DNA of 64,000 nucleotides from DATHTK01 sp035463295 (GTDB lineage: Bacteria > Actinomycetota > Rubrobacteria > Rubrobacterales > Rubrobacteraceae): positions 7,387-71,386 of the forward strand of contig DATHTK010000083.1 in assembly GCA_035463295.1 (NCBI GenBank), given 5' to 3'. How positions within the stretch are numbered: position 1 is the stretch's first letter; each line of letters opens with the position of its first letter. The notes beneath the pieces were generated by a model that worked only from the letters and a program-made list of their open reading frames with translations, had not been told where the DNA came from and did not search any database. The position numbers were made by a program, and so were the translations under genes. Below, piece by piece: positions 40,441 to 48,918 of the stretch.

Positions 40441-41409
40441 TCAGGCGAAGTTCGGGATGACTTCGCGGGCGAAGCGCTCGACCATTGCGGGCTCGTAGGC
40501 GACGCGTGGCAGGTAGAGGATAAAGTAGTTGACCCCGGCCTCCACGAGCGGCCCCAGCCGCTCGGAGACCTCCTCGGCGGTGCCGACCATGAACTGTTGC
40601 GAGTACTCCTCGTAGCTCCTGCTACCGCGGGCCTCGCGGGTCGCCTCTTCCGGGTCTTCGCCCTCCGCGAGGAGGCAGACGTTGACGGAGGTGGAGCGTG
40701 TGATCTCCTCGTAGTCGCGCCCGACGCTCTCGCAGTGGCCGCGCAGGACGCCGAATTTGTGCCTGAGCCTCTCGGCGTCGCCGCCAACGTTGCAGGCGGT
40801 GCCGAAGCGGGCGACGAGTTTGAGGGTGACCTTCTCGCCGCTCCCCCCGATCCAGAACTGCGGGTGGGGTGTCTGCACACCCTTGGGCTCGTTTATGGGC
40901 TTCTCCACTTTGTAGAACTCGCCGTCGAAGACGACGTCGTCCGCGGTCCACATGCGGTGGATTATCTCGCAGGCTTCCTTGAACATCCGCATCCGCACCG
41001 GCACCTCGGGGAAGCCGTAGCCGTAGGCGCGCCACTCGTGCTCATACCAGCCGGCGCCGAGGCCGAAGAGGAGCCTGCCGGCGCTCATCACGTCGACGGT
41101 CGAGGCCATCTTCGCGAGCAGGGCCGGGTTGCGGTAGCCGTTGCAGGTGACCATCTGCCCGATCCTGATGCTCTGCGTGTCGCGCGCCAGGCCGGCCGTG
41201 ATGGACCAGGCCTCGAAGACAGTATTCTTTGTCGGTCTCGGGACGGTGTGGAAGTGGTCGTAGACCCAGATGGAGTCGAAGGCCCCGGTCCCCTCGGCGA
41301 CCCGCGCTACCCGGGTCATCGCCTCGTACTGCTCGACCGGGTCCTCTATCTCTACCAGGTCCATCCGCCAGCCCTGCGGGACGAAGACGCCAAAAGAGAC
41401 CGCCACCAC
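40441..41409 (-). CDS. LLM-class F420-dependent oxidoreductase
   Basis: A 322-residue luciferase-like monooxygenase-fold enzyme. FDSIWVYDHFHTVP, GQMVTCNGYRNPALLAKMASTVD split across strands, and GRLLFGLGAGWYEHEWRAYG are the family marks of F420-binding members, and QFWIGGSGEKVTLKLVARF is the substrate-side strand. It uses reduced or oxidised F420 rather than FMN, from family knowledge. GTG start with GGAGG close upstream. Separated by 53 nt from the cobalamin adenosyltransferase, probably in one transcript with it. Substrate unknown. Confidence 0.88.
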   Translation of the reverse strand: MVAVSFGVFVPQGWRMDLVEIEDPVEQYEAMTRVARVAEGTGAFDSIWVYDHFHTVPRPTKNTVFEAWSITAGLARDTQSIRIGQMVTCNGYRNPALLAKMASTVDVMSAGRLLFGLGAGWYEHEWRAYGYGFPEVPVRMRMFKEACEIIHRMWTADDVVFDGEFYKVEKPINEPKGVQTPHPQFWIGGSGEKVTLKLVARFGTACNVGGDAERLRHKFGVLRGHCESVGRDYEEITRSTSVNVCLLAEGEDPEEATREARGSRSYEEYSQQFMVGTAEEVSERLGPLVEAGVNYFILYLPRVAYEPAMVERFAREVIPNFA

Positions 41410-41462
41410 TTACCTCCTCGGAGTTTTTCTCTGGTCTGTCATCTTACCGGCGCATCCCGCGT

Positions 41463-41987
41463 TCAGCCCCTGGAGAGGGTCTTCTTTCCGTCGGCGTTGC
41501 GCGCGACGATAAAGAGGAGGTCTGAGAGCCGGTTGACGACCCGGAGGGCGTAGGGATGCTCCTGCGCGTAGCCGGCGGCGACGAGGCTGCGCTCCGCGCG
41601 CCGGACGACCGTGCGGGCGACGTCGAGGATCGCGCCGAGTCGGCTCTCGCCGGGGACGACGAACTCCCTGGGGATCTCCGTGCGTTCCCGCCACTCCCCT
41701 AGCGCGCGGTCCACGAACGCCAGGTCGTCTTCGCCGACCGAGTTCTCCTCCCCGGGCATCGCGACATCGCCCATCACGCGGTAGAGGAGACGCTGCGACT
41801 CCAGCAACAGCTCCTCTACGTCTCCCTCCGCTTCGGCGCGGGCGAGGCCGAGAAAGGAGCTCGCCTCGTCCACGTCGCCGAGGACGACTATCCGGGGATC
41901 GGCCTTGCCCATCCTGCCCGACCCGAGGAGCGTGGTCGTACCGTCGTCGCCGCGGCCGGTAGAGACCGGCGGGTTGCTCTCGCTCAT
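41463..41987 (-). CDS. Cob(I)alamin adenosyltransferase, PduO type
   Basis: A 174-residue four-helix-bundle enzyme that transfers adenosyl from ATP to cob(I)alamin to make coenzyme B12. The ATP site TGRGDDGTTTLLG lies at residues 10-22, ARTVVRRAERSL (Arg cluster) near 128, and NRLSDLLFIVAR near 155. Length and motifs are complete. It supplies cofactor that could support B12 enzymes elsewhere. QueG in this window also needs cobalamin, though not the adenosyl form. Confidence 0.93.
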   Translation of the reverse strand: MSESNPPVSTGRGDDGTTTLLGSGRMGKADPRIVVLGDVDEASSFLGLARAEAEGDVEELLLESQRLLYRVMGDVAMPGEENSVGEDDLAFVDRALGEWRERTEIPREFVVPGESRLGAILDVARTVVRRAERSLVAAGYAQEHPYALRVVNRLSDLLFIVARNADGKKTLSRG

Positions 41988-42086
41988 GGCATCTCCTTAT
42001 CGAAGGGTCCCAGGAAAACTAACCGGGGCAGCCCGGCCACGCAAGCCACGCCGGCTCGCCAGCCGACCTGTTCTCTTGCCGTGGGT

Positions 42087-42092
42087 TAGAAT
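42087..42092 (+). promoter_or_regulatory. -10 box of the AAA+ gene
   Basis: TAGAAT 9 nt before the ATG at 42102. The flanks GTGGGT upstream and GCGGGCG downstream match those at the dnaJ start (2345) at all but two bases over 25 nt. No Shine-Dalgarno is present. Confidence 0.45.
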
Positions 42093-42101
42093 CTGCGGGC
42101 G

Positions 42102-43649
42102 ATGAAGGTCTCTGTGAGCTTTCCTCTGAGTTCCGACGGCCCCCTCGGGCGGGCGGCCGCGGTGGCCGCGCGCCACGATTCCTACAGGGTCGAGGGTGCG
42201 AACGGGATGGCACGGGCGGCGGTCGATCTCGACCTCCCGGCGGACTGGCGCATCCTCGACGACTTCTCCGGGATGTTGCGCGGGGAGAAGGGCGCGGAGT
42301 ACGCGACGGATGGGAGGCAGCTCGCCGGTGATGAGCTCTTCGGCAGCCTCCGGTGCTTTCTGCGCAAGCAGCGCTCCGGGACGACCGCCCGCGAGTGGTG
42401 CACGCCGGTCAAGCTCGCGGACAAGCAGCTCTTCCCGTGCAAGCAGATCCACGTCTATGACAACGACCACCTCACCGAGAACTCCTGGTACGCCTTCGGG
42501 GGGATGGGCGCCGACGGCGTCTTCGAGGTGGACAAGGAGTCGATGACCGAGCGCATCCTCTCCGACCTGGGGCCGTGCGTCCGGTGTCCTATCCTCGACC
42601 TCGACACGGTGGCCGAGATCACCGCCCGCCTCCCAGAGAGGATCGACCCGAGCAAAGAGCCCGGCTGGCGCTACCGGGGGGACGGCCCCCTTGCCGACTG
42701 GCGCGTCGCCAAAGACCCGGGCGGCAGCGTCTCGGAAGAGAGCGCGCTGCCCGAGGAGAGGGAGGGCCTGATCGAACGTCTCGCGCGCAGCGTTCGCAGC
42801 AGCGGGGCCAGCGTCGCTGTCGGGGGCAACGTGGGCACCCGCAACGTGCCGGCGACCCGCTACGAGGACGTCGGCGGGATGCGCGACACGATAGCCCTCG
42901 TGCGCGAGGCGGTCGAGCTGCCCATAACCCACCCGGAGATCTTCAAGAAGCTCAACATCCGGCCGCACAAGGGCATCCTGTTCTACGGCCCGCCCGGCAC
43001 CGGCAAGACCCTTCTGGCACGGGCGGTCGCCCACGAGAGCGGGGCCCACTTCATAGCCGTCTCGGGGCCGGAGATCCTCAACAAATTCTGGGGCCAGAGC
43101 GAAGCCCGGCTGCGCTCCATCTTCAGCGAAGCGCGGGCCAAGGCGCCCGCGATCGTCCTCTTCGACGAGATAGACTCCTTCGCGTCGTCGCGAGACATGA
43201 TGAGCGAGAGCTTCGAGGCTACCCTCGTCTCCCAGCTCCTCTCCCTGATGGACGGCCTGAACGACCTGGGCCGGGTCTCCGTTATCGCGACGACGAACAG
43301 GCCCTCCGCTCTCGACGCTGCCCTGAGGCGCCCGGGCCGCTTCGACCACGAGATCGAGATAGGGCTGCCGGACGCGGAGGCCCGCCTCCACATCCTCAGG
43401 ATCCACACCCGCGAGATGCCGACAGCCCCCGACCTCGACCTGAAGCACATCGCCGGGCACACCGGCGGATACTCCGGCGCCGACCTCGAGGCCCTCTGCC
43501 GCGAGGCCGCTCTCGTGTGCATGCGGCGCACGATCAACCTGACGGACCTCGAGAAGCGTATCGCCCCCCACCAGCTCTCCGCTCTCTCCGTGACCACCTA
43601 CGACTTCCGCACCGCCATGAAGCGCGTCGGTCCGAGCATCCGGCGCTAG
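42102..43649 (+). CDS. CDC48-like AAA+ ATPase with an unrecognised N-terminal domain
   Basis: 515 residues. The C-terminal half is one classical AAA module: RYEDVGGM linker, Walker A GPPGTGKT (near residue 296), pore-loop-like region, Walker B IVLFDEIDSF (near 350), sensor-1 TTNRPSALD, arginine finger in RRPGRFDHE, and the lid GYSGADLEALCREAA. It is closest to the D1-type modules of p97/VCP and Vat. The first 225 residues match nothing known to me. They contain five cysteines, including GPCVRCPI, and an aromatic-rich NSWYAFGGMG. Only one AAA ring is present, unlike most CDC48 proteins. It probably unfolds or remodels proteins. It is followed after 14 nt by a small protein. Confidence 0.88.
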   Translation: MKVSVSFPLSSDGPLGRAAAVAARHDSYRVEGANGMARAAVDLDLPADWRILDDFSGMLRGEKGAEYATDGRQLAGDELFGSLRCFLRKQRSGTTAREWCTPVKLADKQLFPCKQIHVYDNDHLTENSWYAFGGMGADGVFEVDKESMTERILSDLGPCVRCPILDLDTVAEITARLPERIDPSKEPGWRYRGDGPLADWRVAKDPGGSVSEESALPEEREGLIERLARSVRSSGASVAVGGNVGTRNVPATRYEDVGGMRDTIALVREAVELPITHPEIFKKLNIRPHKGILFYGPPGTGKTLLARAVAHESGAHFIAVSGPEILNKFWGQSEARLRSIFSEARAKAPAIVLFDEIDSFASSRDMMSESFEATLVSQLLSLMDGLNDLGRVSVIATTNRPSALDAALRRPGRFDHEIEIGLPDAEARLHILRIHTREMPTAPDLDLKHIAGHTGGYSGADLEALCREAALVCMRRTINLTDLEKRIAPHQLSALSVTTYDFRTAMKRVGPSIRR

Positions 43650-43663
43650 ACGCCGGCCCTAGA

Positions 43664-43936
43664 ATGACGTCGAGAAAGGGAAATTCCGGACCCCTGGGCA
43701 GGTTCTCCCGCAGGAGACGACCCGAAGTGCCGGACCCCGGCCAGAGGGTGAAGCTGCGCGGTCCCGACGGGGCGTGGCGCGACGGCTTCGTGGCGGTCTC
43801 CGGACCCTTGAGCGACGAGCGATACGGGGTAGTCGTGAAAGTCGCCGAATGGGGCGAGTTCTTGGCCTCCGAACGCGAGCGTCGCCTACCCGTCGCCCTG
43901 ACGTGGCCGCTGGAGATGCTGGAGATCGAAGCCTAG
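43664..43936 (+). CDS. 90-residue protein downstream of the AAA+ gene, unknown function
   Basis: A basic N-terminal tail (residues 1-22, Arg-rich) leads to a compact beta-rich part with GQRVKLRGPDGAWRDGFVAV and GVVVKVAEWGEFL, suggestive of a small SH3-like or KOW-like barrel, though no family is claimed. It begins 14 nt after the AAA+ stop without a ribosome binding site and so depends on coupling. Its stop overlaps the convergent M28 peptidase gene by 4 nt. It may be an adaptor or partner of the ATPase. Confidence 0.6.
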   Translation: MTSRKGNSGPLGRFSRRRRPEVPDPGQRVKLRGPDGAWRDGFVAVSGPLSDERYGVVVKVAEWGEFLASERERRLPVALTWPLEMLEIEA

Positions 43937-44964
43937 CCGTTCGCCGGCGGCCTCGTTCCCTCACCCCTCGGGGCCGCGAGCAGGGCGGCGGTGGCGGCGG
44001 TGAGCTGGATCATCGACCGCAGGTAGCCGAGGTCCAGCTTGTCCAACGTATCTTCCGGCTCGTGGTACCAGGGGTAGCCGTCGTACATCGAGCCGTCGGT
44101 CAAAACCATCGCCGGGAGACCTGCGTCCCAGAAGTTCTGGTGGTCGGAACGGCCCAGGCAGACGTCGCTGAGGCTGATCTGCGAGTCCAGGATCTCGGAG
44201 GCGCGCAGGAGCGCGTCGTCGAGCGGGCCAGCCTGATTGCAGGTCCCCATCACCGCTTCGCGCCCGCTCTTGTCGTAGCCGACCATGTCGTTGTTGAGGT
44301 TGCCGATGATCGCGCCTCCCCCTTTACGCTCGATCACGTCGCCCAACACGTCCTCGACGTAGCGCGAACTGCCGATCGCTCCTATCTCTTCGAGGTCGTA
44401 TGCTACGAAATGGACCGTGTGCTCTAGGTCGAGCCGTTCGAGCGCCTGCGCCGTCATGAGCATCGAGACCAGACCGCTCGCGTTGTCGTTTGCCCCCGGG
44501 TTGTAGGTGGAATCGAGATGTGCCGTGACCCAGAGGTGCCTCCCGCCTCCGCTCCCCCGCAGGATCGCCTCTACGTTGTACCCGCGCCTGTCGTCAACGG
44601 AGAATTCGAGGGTGCGCGCCTGGATACCCATCTCCTCGAACGACTCTTCCAGGTACTCGGCCGTCGTCCTCCTTCCCTCCGCACTGCCGCGCTCGGAGAT
44701 GGTGGTCGCGTCCCCTTCGAGCGGAGCGGGTGAGGCACCCGTCAGGTGAGCGAGATGTGCGCGGATCGAGGACTCGTCTATGCTGTCCGCAGCGGCCTCG
44801 GCAACGTTCGGCTGCTCCGCGTTCGGGGCTTCTTCGGTCGTCCGAGCTGCGGCGCTCGGCGTGCCACCGGCCATTTCGTCCTCTGGACCGCAACCCGAAA
44901 ACGCTAGAGGGGAGAGCGCAACGACAAGGAGTAGGCAGATCACGGCCGGGGTCTCACGCCTCAC
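43933..44964 (-). CDS. M28-family zinc peptidase, lipoprotein
   Basis: 343 residues. A signal peptide with lipobox (LAFSGC, Cys near residue 25) anchors it outside the membrane. The two-zinc aminopeptidase core follows: VTAHLDST (His), NPGANDNASG (bridging Asp), DLEEIGAIGS (Glu-Glu), LNNDMVGY (Asp) and YPWYHEPEDTLD (His). A linker of about 40 Ala/Glu/Thr-rich residues separates lipid anchor and catalytic domain. The GTG start has GGAGG 6 nt upstream. It is an exported peptide scavenger. Confidence 0.92.
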   Translation of the reverse strand: MRRETPAVICLLLVVALSPLAFSGCGPEDEMAGGTPSAAARTTEEAPNAEQPNVAEAAADSIDESSIRAHLAHLTGASPAPLEGDATTISERGSAEGRRTTAEYLEESFEEMGIQARTLEFSVDDRRGYNVEAILRGSGGGRHLWVTAHLDSTYNPGANDNASGLVSMLMTAQALERLDLEHTVHFVAYDLEEIGAIGSSRYVEDVLGDVIERKGGGAIIGNLNNDMVGYDKSGREAVMGTCNQAGPLDDALLRASEILDSQISLSDVCLGRSDHQNFWDAGLPAMVLTDGSMYDGYPWYHEPEDTLDKLDLGYLRSMIQLTAATAALLAAPRGEGTRPPANG

Positions 44965-45185
44965 TCGCGTCCTCCACCCTTCGAGTCCCTACCACGCCAG
45001 GCCCCGCGTTCGATCAGTGCGTCCTTGTACCCACGACGGTCCGTCGGTCGAGATCACAACCCCAAGATCGCACCCGGATACCGACTCGCCGGCGCCTCGG
45101 GTCGGGTGGTCTTGCGTTCGCCCGGAAGCAAGCCTGGGCTCGACCGTGCCAGCAGGGCGAGTGGCAACTCTCCTCAAACGGTGGA

Positions 45186-45692
45186 TTATTCCGGCGATGG
45201 CACGGCGGGCTCGTTCTCGCCGCGAAGAAGGCGCCTCCTCGCCGTCTCGCGACCCCCCACGGCCCGGACGTGCTCGGTAGCTTTGGCGAGCCCGAAAGGG
45301 GGCATGTTCGAGTAGATCGCCTCGTAGTTCGCCTTCTCGACTATGTAGGTCTCGTGCCAGATGCCGACGCTCCCGTCCGAGCCGACCGTCCGATTGAAGC
45401 GCTGCCACGCGGGCAGGTGCGGGTCTTCCGGGTTCCTGGCGAACCGCTCCAGGTCCTCGAAGGAGCGCCAGTACTGGAGGATCGCCGGCCCCCAGCGGTA
45501 GAGAAAGAACTCCGCCCCGAGAAAGCCCTTCTCCGGATGCTCGTAGAGCTCTCTGAGCATGGGTCCCATCGCGCGCATCGTGGGCAGCCACTTCCTTACG
45601 GCAAAGGGTCGATTGATGCGCATTCCTATAACAAATACAACGAACGGCTCGTCCATCTTCGCCGTGTACCGGCCGCTGATCACCCCCGTCAT
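45186..45692 (-). CDS. DUF4188-family protein
   Basis: 168 residues. The sequence VISGRYTAKMDEPFVVFVIG, INRPFAVRKWLPTMRAMGPM, ILQYWRSFEDLERFAR, WQRFNRTVGSDGSVGIWHET and YSNMPPFGLAKA are the conserved blocks of DUF4188, a dimeric alpha/beta-barrel-like fold related to antibiotic-biosynthesis monooxygenases. ATG 45692 has GGGAGGAG 8 nt upstream. The larger open frame upstream is Arg-rich and not protein-like. Some members act as phenylacetaldoxime-dehydratase-like or haem enzymes. No specific activity is claimed. Confidence 0.85.
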   Translation of the reverse strand: MTGVISGRYTAKMDEPFVVFVIGMRINRPFAVRKWLPTMRAMGPMLRELYEHPEKGFLGAEFFLYRWGPAILQYWRSFEDLERFARNPEDPHLPAWQRFNRTVGSDGSVGIWHETYIVEKANYEAIYSNMPPFGLAKATEHVRAVGGRETARRRLLRGENEPAVPSPE

Positions 45693-46120
45693 CACGCTCT
45701 CTCCTCCCGCTCCTCGACGATCGACTCTGCGGCCAGTGCCCCGACCGCGAAGGCGCCGGGGCTCATCCACCCCAGACCCGCCGCCACCCGGGCCACGAAC
45801 AACGAGACGTCCCTGTCTACCGATCTCCACAACGCGATCATCCTTTCTTCTCTGTTTGCTCCACCCCCGCCGTCTATCCGAGCGGCGAGAGGATCCCAGA
45901 TCTTCCCATCCCTGCTCCGAGGTAGGCCACGTAGATGACGGCGTTCGGGTCCAGGATCGCCGCAGCCGGACCGAGCGCCGCGACAGCGCCCCGAGCCTTC
46001 TCGCTTCAGATCCATCCCAATATATAGTACCGAGGGGCTCACGAAGGCCCTGACGCCCTGCAATGGTCTGATCGGCCGGGGCTCGGGTTAGAATCACGGA
46101 GTCAGGGTTGGGAGAGGAGG
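45693..46120. other. Gene-free interval, possible small remnants
   Basis: On the minus strand a run at 45895-45965 encodes DPNAVIYVAYLGAG in one frame and another at 45720-45840 encodes VDRDVSLFVARVAAGLGWMS in a second, but neither has a start, ribosome binding site or family match. They may be remnants of a small protein. Upstream of the acetyltransferase, GTTAGAAT (46087-46094) is a -10-like box. Confidence 0.4.
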
Positions 46121-46123
46121 GTG

Positions 46124-47302
46124 TTGGGCGTCAGGGAGTATCGCGAGGACGAACGGCGGGCGCTGGCGCGGCTGTCGGCGCTCTCGTTCGGGAACGCGGT
46201 GTCGTGGTGGGAGACGTACTACGACCCGCGAAAGAACCCGCGGATCGAACCGGGTGGCGTGTACGTGGTTGAGGAGGATGGGGGCTTGCGGGCGACGGCG
46301 GCGGTGTTGCCGCTGGAGACTTATGTGGACGGAAGGGCCGTCGCGATGGGTGGGGTAGCGGCGGTCAATACGCACCCGGCCTACCGGCGCAAGGGACAGG
46401 CGGGGGCGCTCGTGCGCGCCTTGCTCGCTGGGATGAGGGAGGAGGGGGTACACCTTTCGATGCTCTGGCCGTTCGCCCACGCGTTCTACCGGGTGTACGG
46501 TTGGGAGCTCGCAGGGGAGTCGATCGAGTACGAGCTCAAACCCACGGACCTTCCGACGAGCGCCGAGCAGCGCAACGTGCGTGCCTACAGAGAGGGGGAC
46601 CTGCCGCGTCTCATGGAGTTGTTCTCGCGGGAGGCGTGCCGGCACCCGCTGGCGGTCGTGCGGAGCGAGGCGCACTGGCGGCGCTGGCTCGGTCAGGACG
46701 GCAACGAGGCCGCCGTCTACGAGAGAGACGGAGGAGTGGAGGGGTACGCGCTCTACTCGATGAGCGAGTGGCGCGAGCGGGAAGAGCCGCACCGCACGTT
46801 GTCCGTCAAGGAGATCGGCGTTCGGAGCGTCGGGGCAAGGGAGGGGTTGATCTCGTTCTGCGGCGCCCAGGACCCGCTCATGTTCGGAGTCCGGATCTCG
46901 GCACCCCGCGGCGAGCCGCTCCATCCCTACCTGCCCAGCTCCCACGTCAAGGTGAAGGTCGAGACCCAGTTCATGCTGCGCCTCGTGGACGTAGAGGGCG
47001 CGCTCGGACTGCTCCGGCGAGAGGTCGAAGAGCCTCTCGTCCTGGAGGTCACCGACGACGTTATTCCGGAGAACGCCGGCGAGTACACCGTCGGGCGCGG
47101 CGAGGTGGCTAGCGGGGCGGAGGCCGCTGAGAGCGTGACCCTCGACGTGCGGCGCCTCGCGCAGCTCTACGCAGGCTATCTCCCGGCGCGCCAGCTCGCG
47201 CGGCACGGTGAGATCCGGGTCAGCTCTCCGGACGCGCTGGCGCGTCTGGAGAGACTCTTTCCGGCAGGCGACCCGTGGGTGTACCCGCTCGACCACTTCT
47301 AG
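46124..47302 (+). CDS. Eis-type GNAT acetyltransferase with SCP2-like C-terminal domain
   Basis: About 392 residues. A first GNAT domain has MGGVAAVNTHPAYRRKGQAGALVRALL (split acetyl-CoA loop, near residues 85-110). A second degenerate GNAT domain follows, then a C-terminal sterol-carrier-like domain with FMLRLVDVEGALGLLRREV. The protein ends in Phe, whose carboxylate acts as general base in Eis enzymes. These acetylate multiple amines on lysine or aminoglycosides. The start is ambiguous: GTG 46121 abuts GGAGAGGAGG, so TTG 46124 is preferred. Its natural substrate cannot be stated. Confidence 0.9.
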   Translation: MGVREYREDERRALARLSALSFGNAVSWWETYYDPRKNPRIEPGGVYVVEEDGGLRATAAVLPLETYVDGRAVAMGGVAAVNTHPAYRRKGQAGALVRALLAGMREEGVHLSMLWPFAHAFYRVYGWELAGESIEYELKPTDLPTSAEQRNVRAYREGDLPRLMELFSREACRHPLAVVRSEAHWRRWLGQDGNEAAVYERDGGVEGYALYSMSEWREREEPHRTLSVKEIGVRSVGAREGLISFCGAQDPLMFGVRISAPRGEPLHPYLPSSHVKVKVETQFMLRLVDVEGALGLLRREVEEPLVLEVTDDVIPENAGEYTVGRGEVASGAEAAESVTLDVRRLAQLYAGYLPARQLARHGEIRVSSPDALARLERLFPAGDPWVYPLDHF

Positions 47303-47563
47303 GAGGGCAGCCGCCCGAGCGCGGGCAACCGCGGGCGCAAGAGCCGGTGCGCGCCTCGTAGGGACTACCGGGGCCATCATCATGACCGCCCGTCGCATCG
47401 CCGCTCTGCTCTCTCGTCTAACGCGGGAAACGTCTCGCGCGATTACATGATCGGGGTCTGCGTAACTCCATCCCCCAAGTGGACTATTTGCGTCGGAACG
47501 ACCGTGCGAAACGCATTAGCCCTCCAGACGATCTAGACCGGCGGGGCGTTCGCGGCCAGAGTC

Positions 47564-47569
47564 TATAAT
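47564..47569 (+). promoter_or_regulatory. Consensus -10 box of the F420 oxidoreductase at 47597
   Basis: TATAAT, a perfect -10 hexamer, 27 nt before the ATG. No -35 is recognisable in the GC-rich flank. Confidence 0.5.
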
Positions 47570-47596
47570 GACCGTTTCGGAGCTAAAGGAGGCGGC

Positions 47597-48589
47597 ATGG
47601 CGGGCACGGTAGGGTACGCGGCGATGTTCGAGCAGTTTCACCCGACTGACCTGCTGCGCTGGAGCAAGGTCGCGGAGGATGCCGGCTTCACCTCGGTCAT
47701 GGCCTCGGACCACTTCCATCCGTGGACACCGGAGCAGGGCCAGAGCGCCTTCGTGTGGAGCTGGCTCGGCGCTCTTGGGGCGACGACGAGCTTGCGTTTC
47801 GGGACCGGCGTAACCCCGCCGGGCTTCCGGTACCACCCGGCTATAATCGCGCAGGCCGCGGCGACGCTGGAGGCGATGTACCCGGGGCGGTTCTGGCTTG
47901 GCCTGGGGGCCGGGGAGGCGCTGAACGAGCACGTCGTCGGCCAGTACTGGCCCGAGGCGCCGACGCGGCTCCGCATCCTGATGGAGTCCATCGAGGTGAT
48001 CCGGAGGCTCTTCACCGGCAAGGTCGTCAAGTACTCGGGAGATCACATAATGCTCGAGAGCGCCAGGCTTTACACGATGCCCGAGACGCCGCCGCCGATC
48101 TACGTAGCGACCGCCGGGCCCATACAGAGCAAGCGCACCGGTAAGTTCTGCGACGGCATCATCACCGTGGGCGCGGCGGACGAGAAGATAAAGATGCTCA
48201 TGCAGCGCTTCGAGGAGGGCGCCCGCGAGGCGGACAAGGACCCTTCGACCATGCCGCGGATGATACAGCTTCACGTCTCCTGGGCGGAACGCCAGCAACA
48301 GGCCGAGCAGCAGGCGGTAAAGGAGTGGCCCAACGGCGGGATGCCCTTCCCGAAGGCCGACATCCGCAACCCCGAGGACTTCGCGGCGATGGCGAAGGGG
48401 GTCTCGATAGAGAACTTCAAGGACCGCGTCCTCACCTCCGCCGACCTCGACGAGCACCTCGAGCACGTCCAGCACTACGTGGACCTGGGGTTCGACGAAG
48501 TCTACGTCCACAACGTCGGGCGCAACCAGGAGGGGTTCATCAGGGCATACGGCGAGCGCATTATCCCTAAGCTCCGCTGGCCGGACTAG
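47597..48589 (+). CDS. LLM-class F420-dependent oxidoreductase (G6PDH-like group)
   Basis: A 330-residue luciferase-fold enzyme. It has EDAGFTSVMASDHFHPWTPEQGQS, spread over strand 2 and helix 2, GTGVTPPGFRYHPA, and MYPGRFWLGLGAGEALNEHV, which match the F420 glucose-6-phosphate dehydrogenase-like subgroup. ATG with AAAGGAGG 5 nt upstream. It is monocistronic with its own TATAAT box. The pyrimidine-type operon downstream has a separate promoter. The physiological substrate is unknown; several relatives act on sugars or secondary alcohols. Confidence 0.88.
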   Translation: MAGTVGYAAMFEQFHPTDLLRWSKVAEDAGFTSVMASDHFHPWTPEQGQSAFVWSWLGALGATTSLRFGTGVTPPGFRYHPAIIAQAAATLEAMYPGRFWLGLGAGEALNEHVVGQYWPEAPTRLRILMESIEVIRRLFTGKVVKYSGDHIMLESARLYTMPETPPPIYVATAGPIQSKRTGKFCDGIITVGAADEKIKMLMQRFEEGAREADKDPSTMPRMIQLHVSWAERQQQAEQQAVKEWPNGGMPFPKADIRNPEDFAAMAKGVSIENFKDRVLTSADLDEHLEHVQHYVDLGFDEVYVHNVGRNQEGFIRAYGERIIPKLRWPD

Positions 48590-48594
48590 TCCCG

Positions 48595-48624
48595 TTTACA
48601 ACAACTCTCGACTCCGCTTATACT
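48595..48624 (+). promoter_or_regulatory. Promoter of the hydantoin/pyrimidine catabolic operon
   Basis: TTTACA (48595-48600) and TATACT (48619-48624), each five of six matches to consensus, with an 18-nt spacer. A leader of about 205 nt without coding potential follows, containing a GCACG/CGTGC stem around 48680-48710. Confidence 0.6.
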
Positions 48625-48837
48625 GCCGCTCTAAGGAAAGGGAGGAGACGACGCAGAGCCGGTTCCCGAACAGCCAGGACGGCACGACCCGTAGGCGGCC
48701 GTGCGACCCCGGCACAAACACCGTTCGAGGGACGGGCAGGATCTCTCTTCGCGAGGCCATAGCCGGACCCTACAAGGTTCTACACAGTACGGGGCCGGGC
48801 TTCGGGCGCTCACTTACATAAGAAAGGAGTAGAGGCT

Positions 48838-48918
48838 TTGAGCGACTTGCTTTTCACCGGCGGGAGCGTGGTTGCCGCCGGCGGCTTCGAGGCGACGAAC
48901 CTGGAGGTAGAGGTATGA
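48838..48918 (+). pseudogene. N-terminal stub of a hydantoinase/dihydropyrimidinase
   Basis: TTG 48838, with AAAGGAG 8 nt upstream, encodes 26 residues. The run SDLLFTGGSVVAAGGFEATN, then LEVEV, matches the first two beta strands of D-hydantoinases and dihydropyrimidinases (usually LIKGGTVVT-DG... pattern). The frame ends at TGA 48916, which overlaps the aminotransferase ATG. All metal-binding residues are missing. The rest of the gene appears to have been deleted, leaving a translated, coupled leader for the operon. Confidence 0.6.

Noticed and set aside
42575..43663. An N-terminal extension of the 90-residue protein through the AAA+ gene
   Set aside because: The extension is the Arg-rich out-of-frame reading of the AAA+ coding sequence. 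The first plausible start after the AAA+ stop is ATG 43664.
45692..46063. A 123-codon protein upstream of the DUF4188 gene
   Set aside because: The first two-thirds is Gly/Arg-rich with no protein-like pattern, and the last 49 codons alone have no proper ribosome binding site spacing. At most a remnant.
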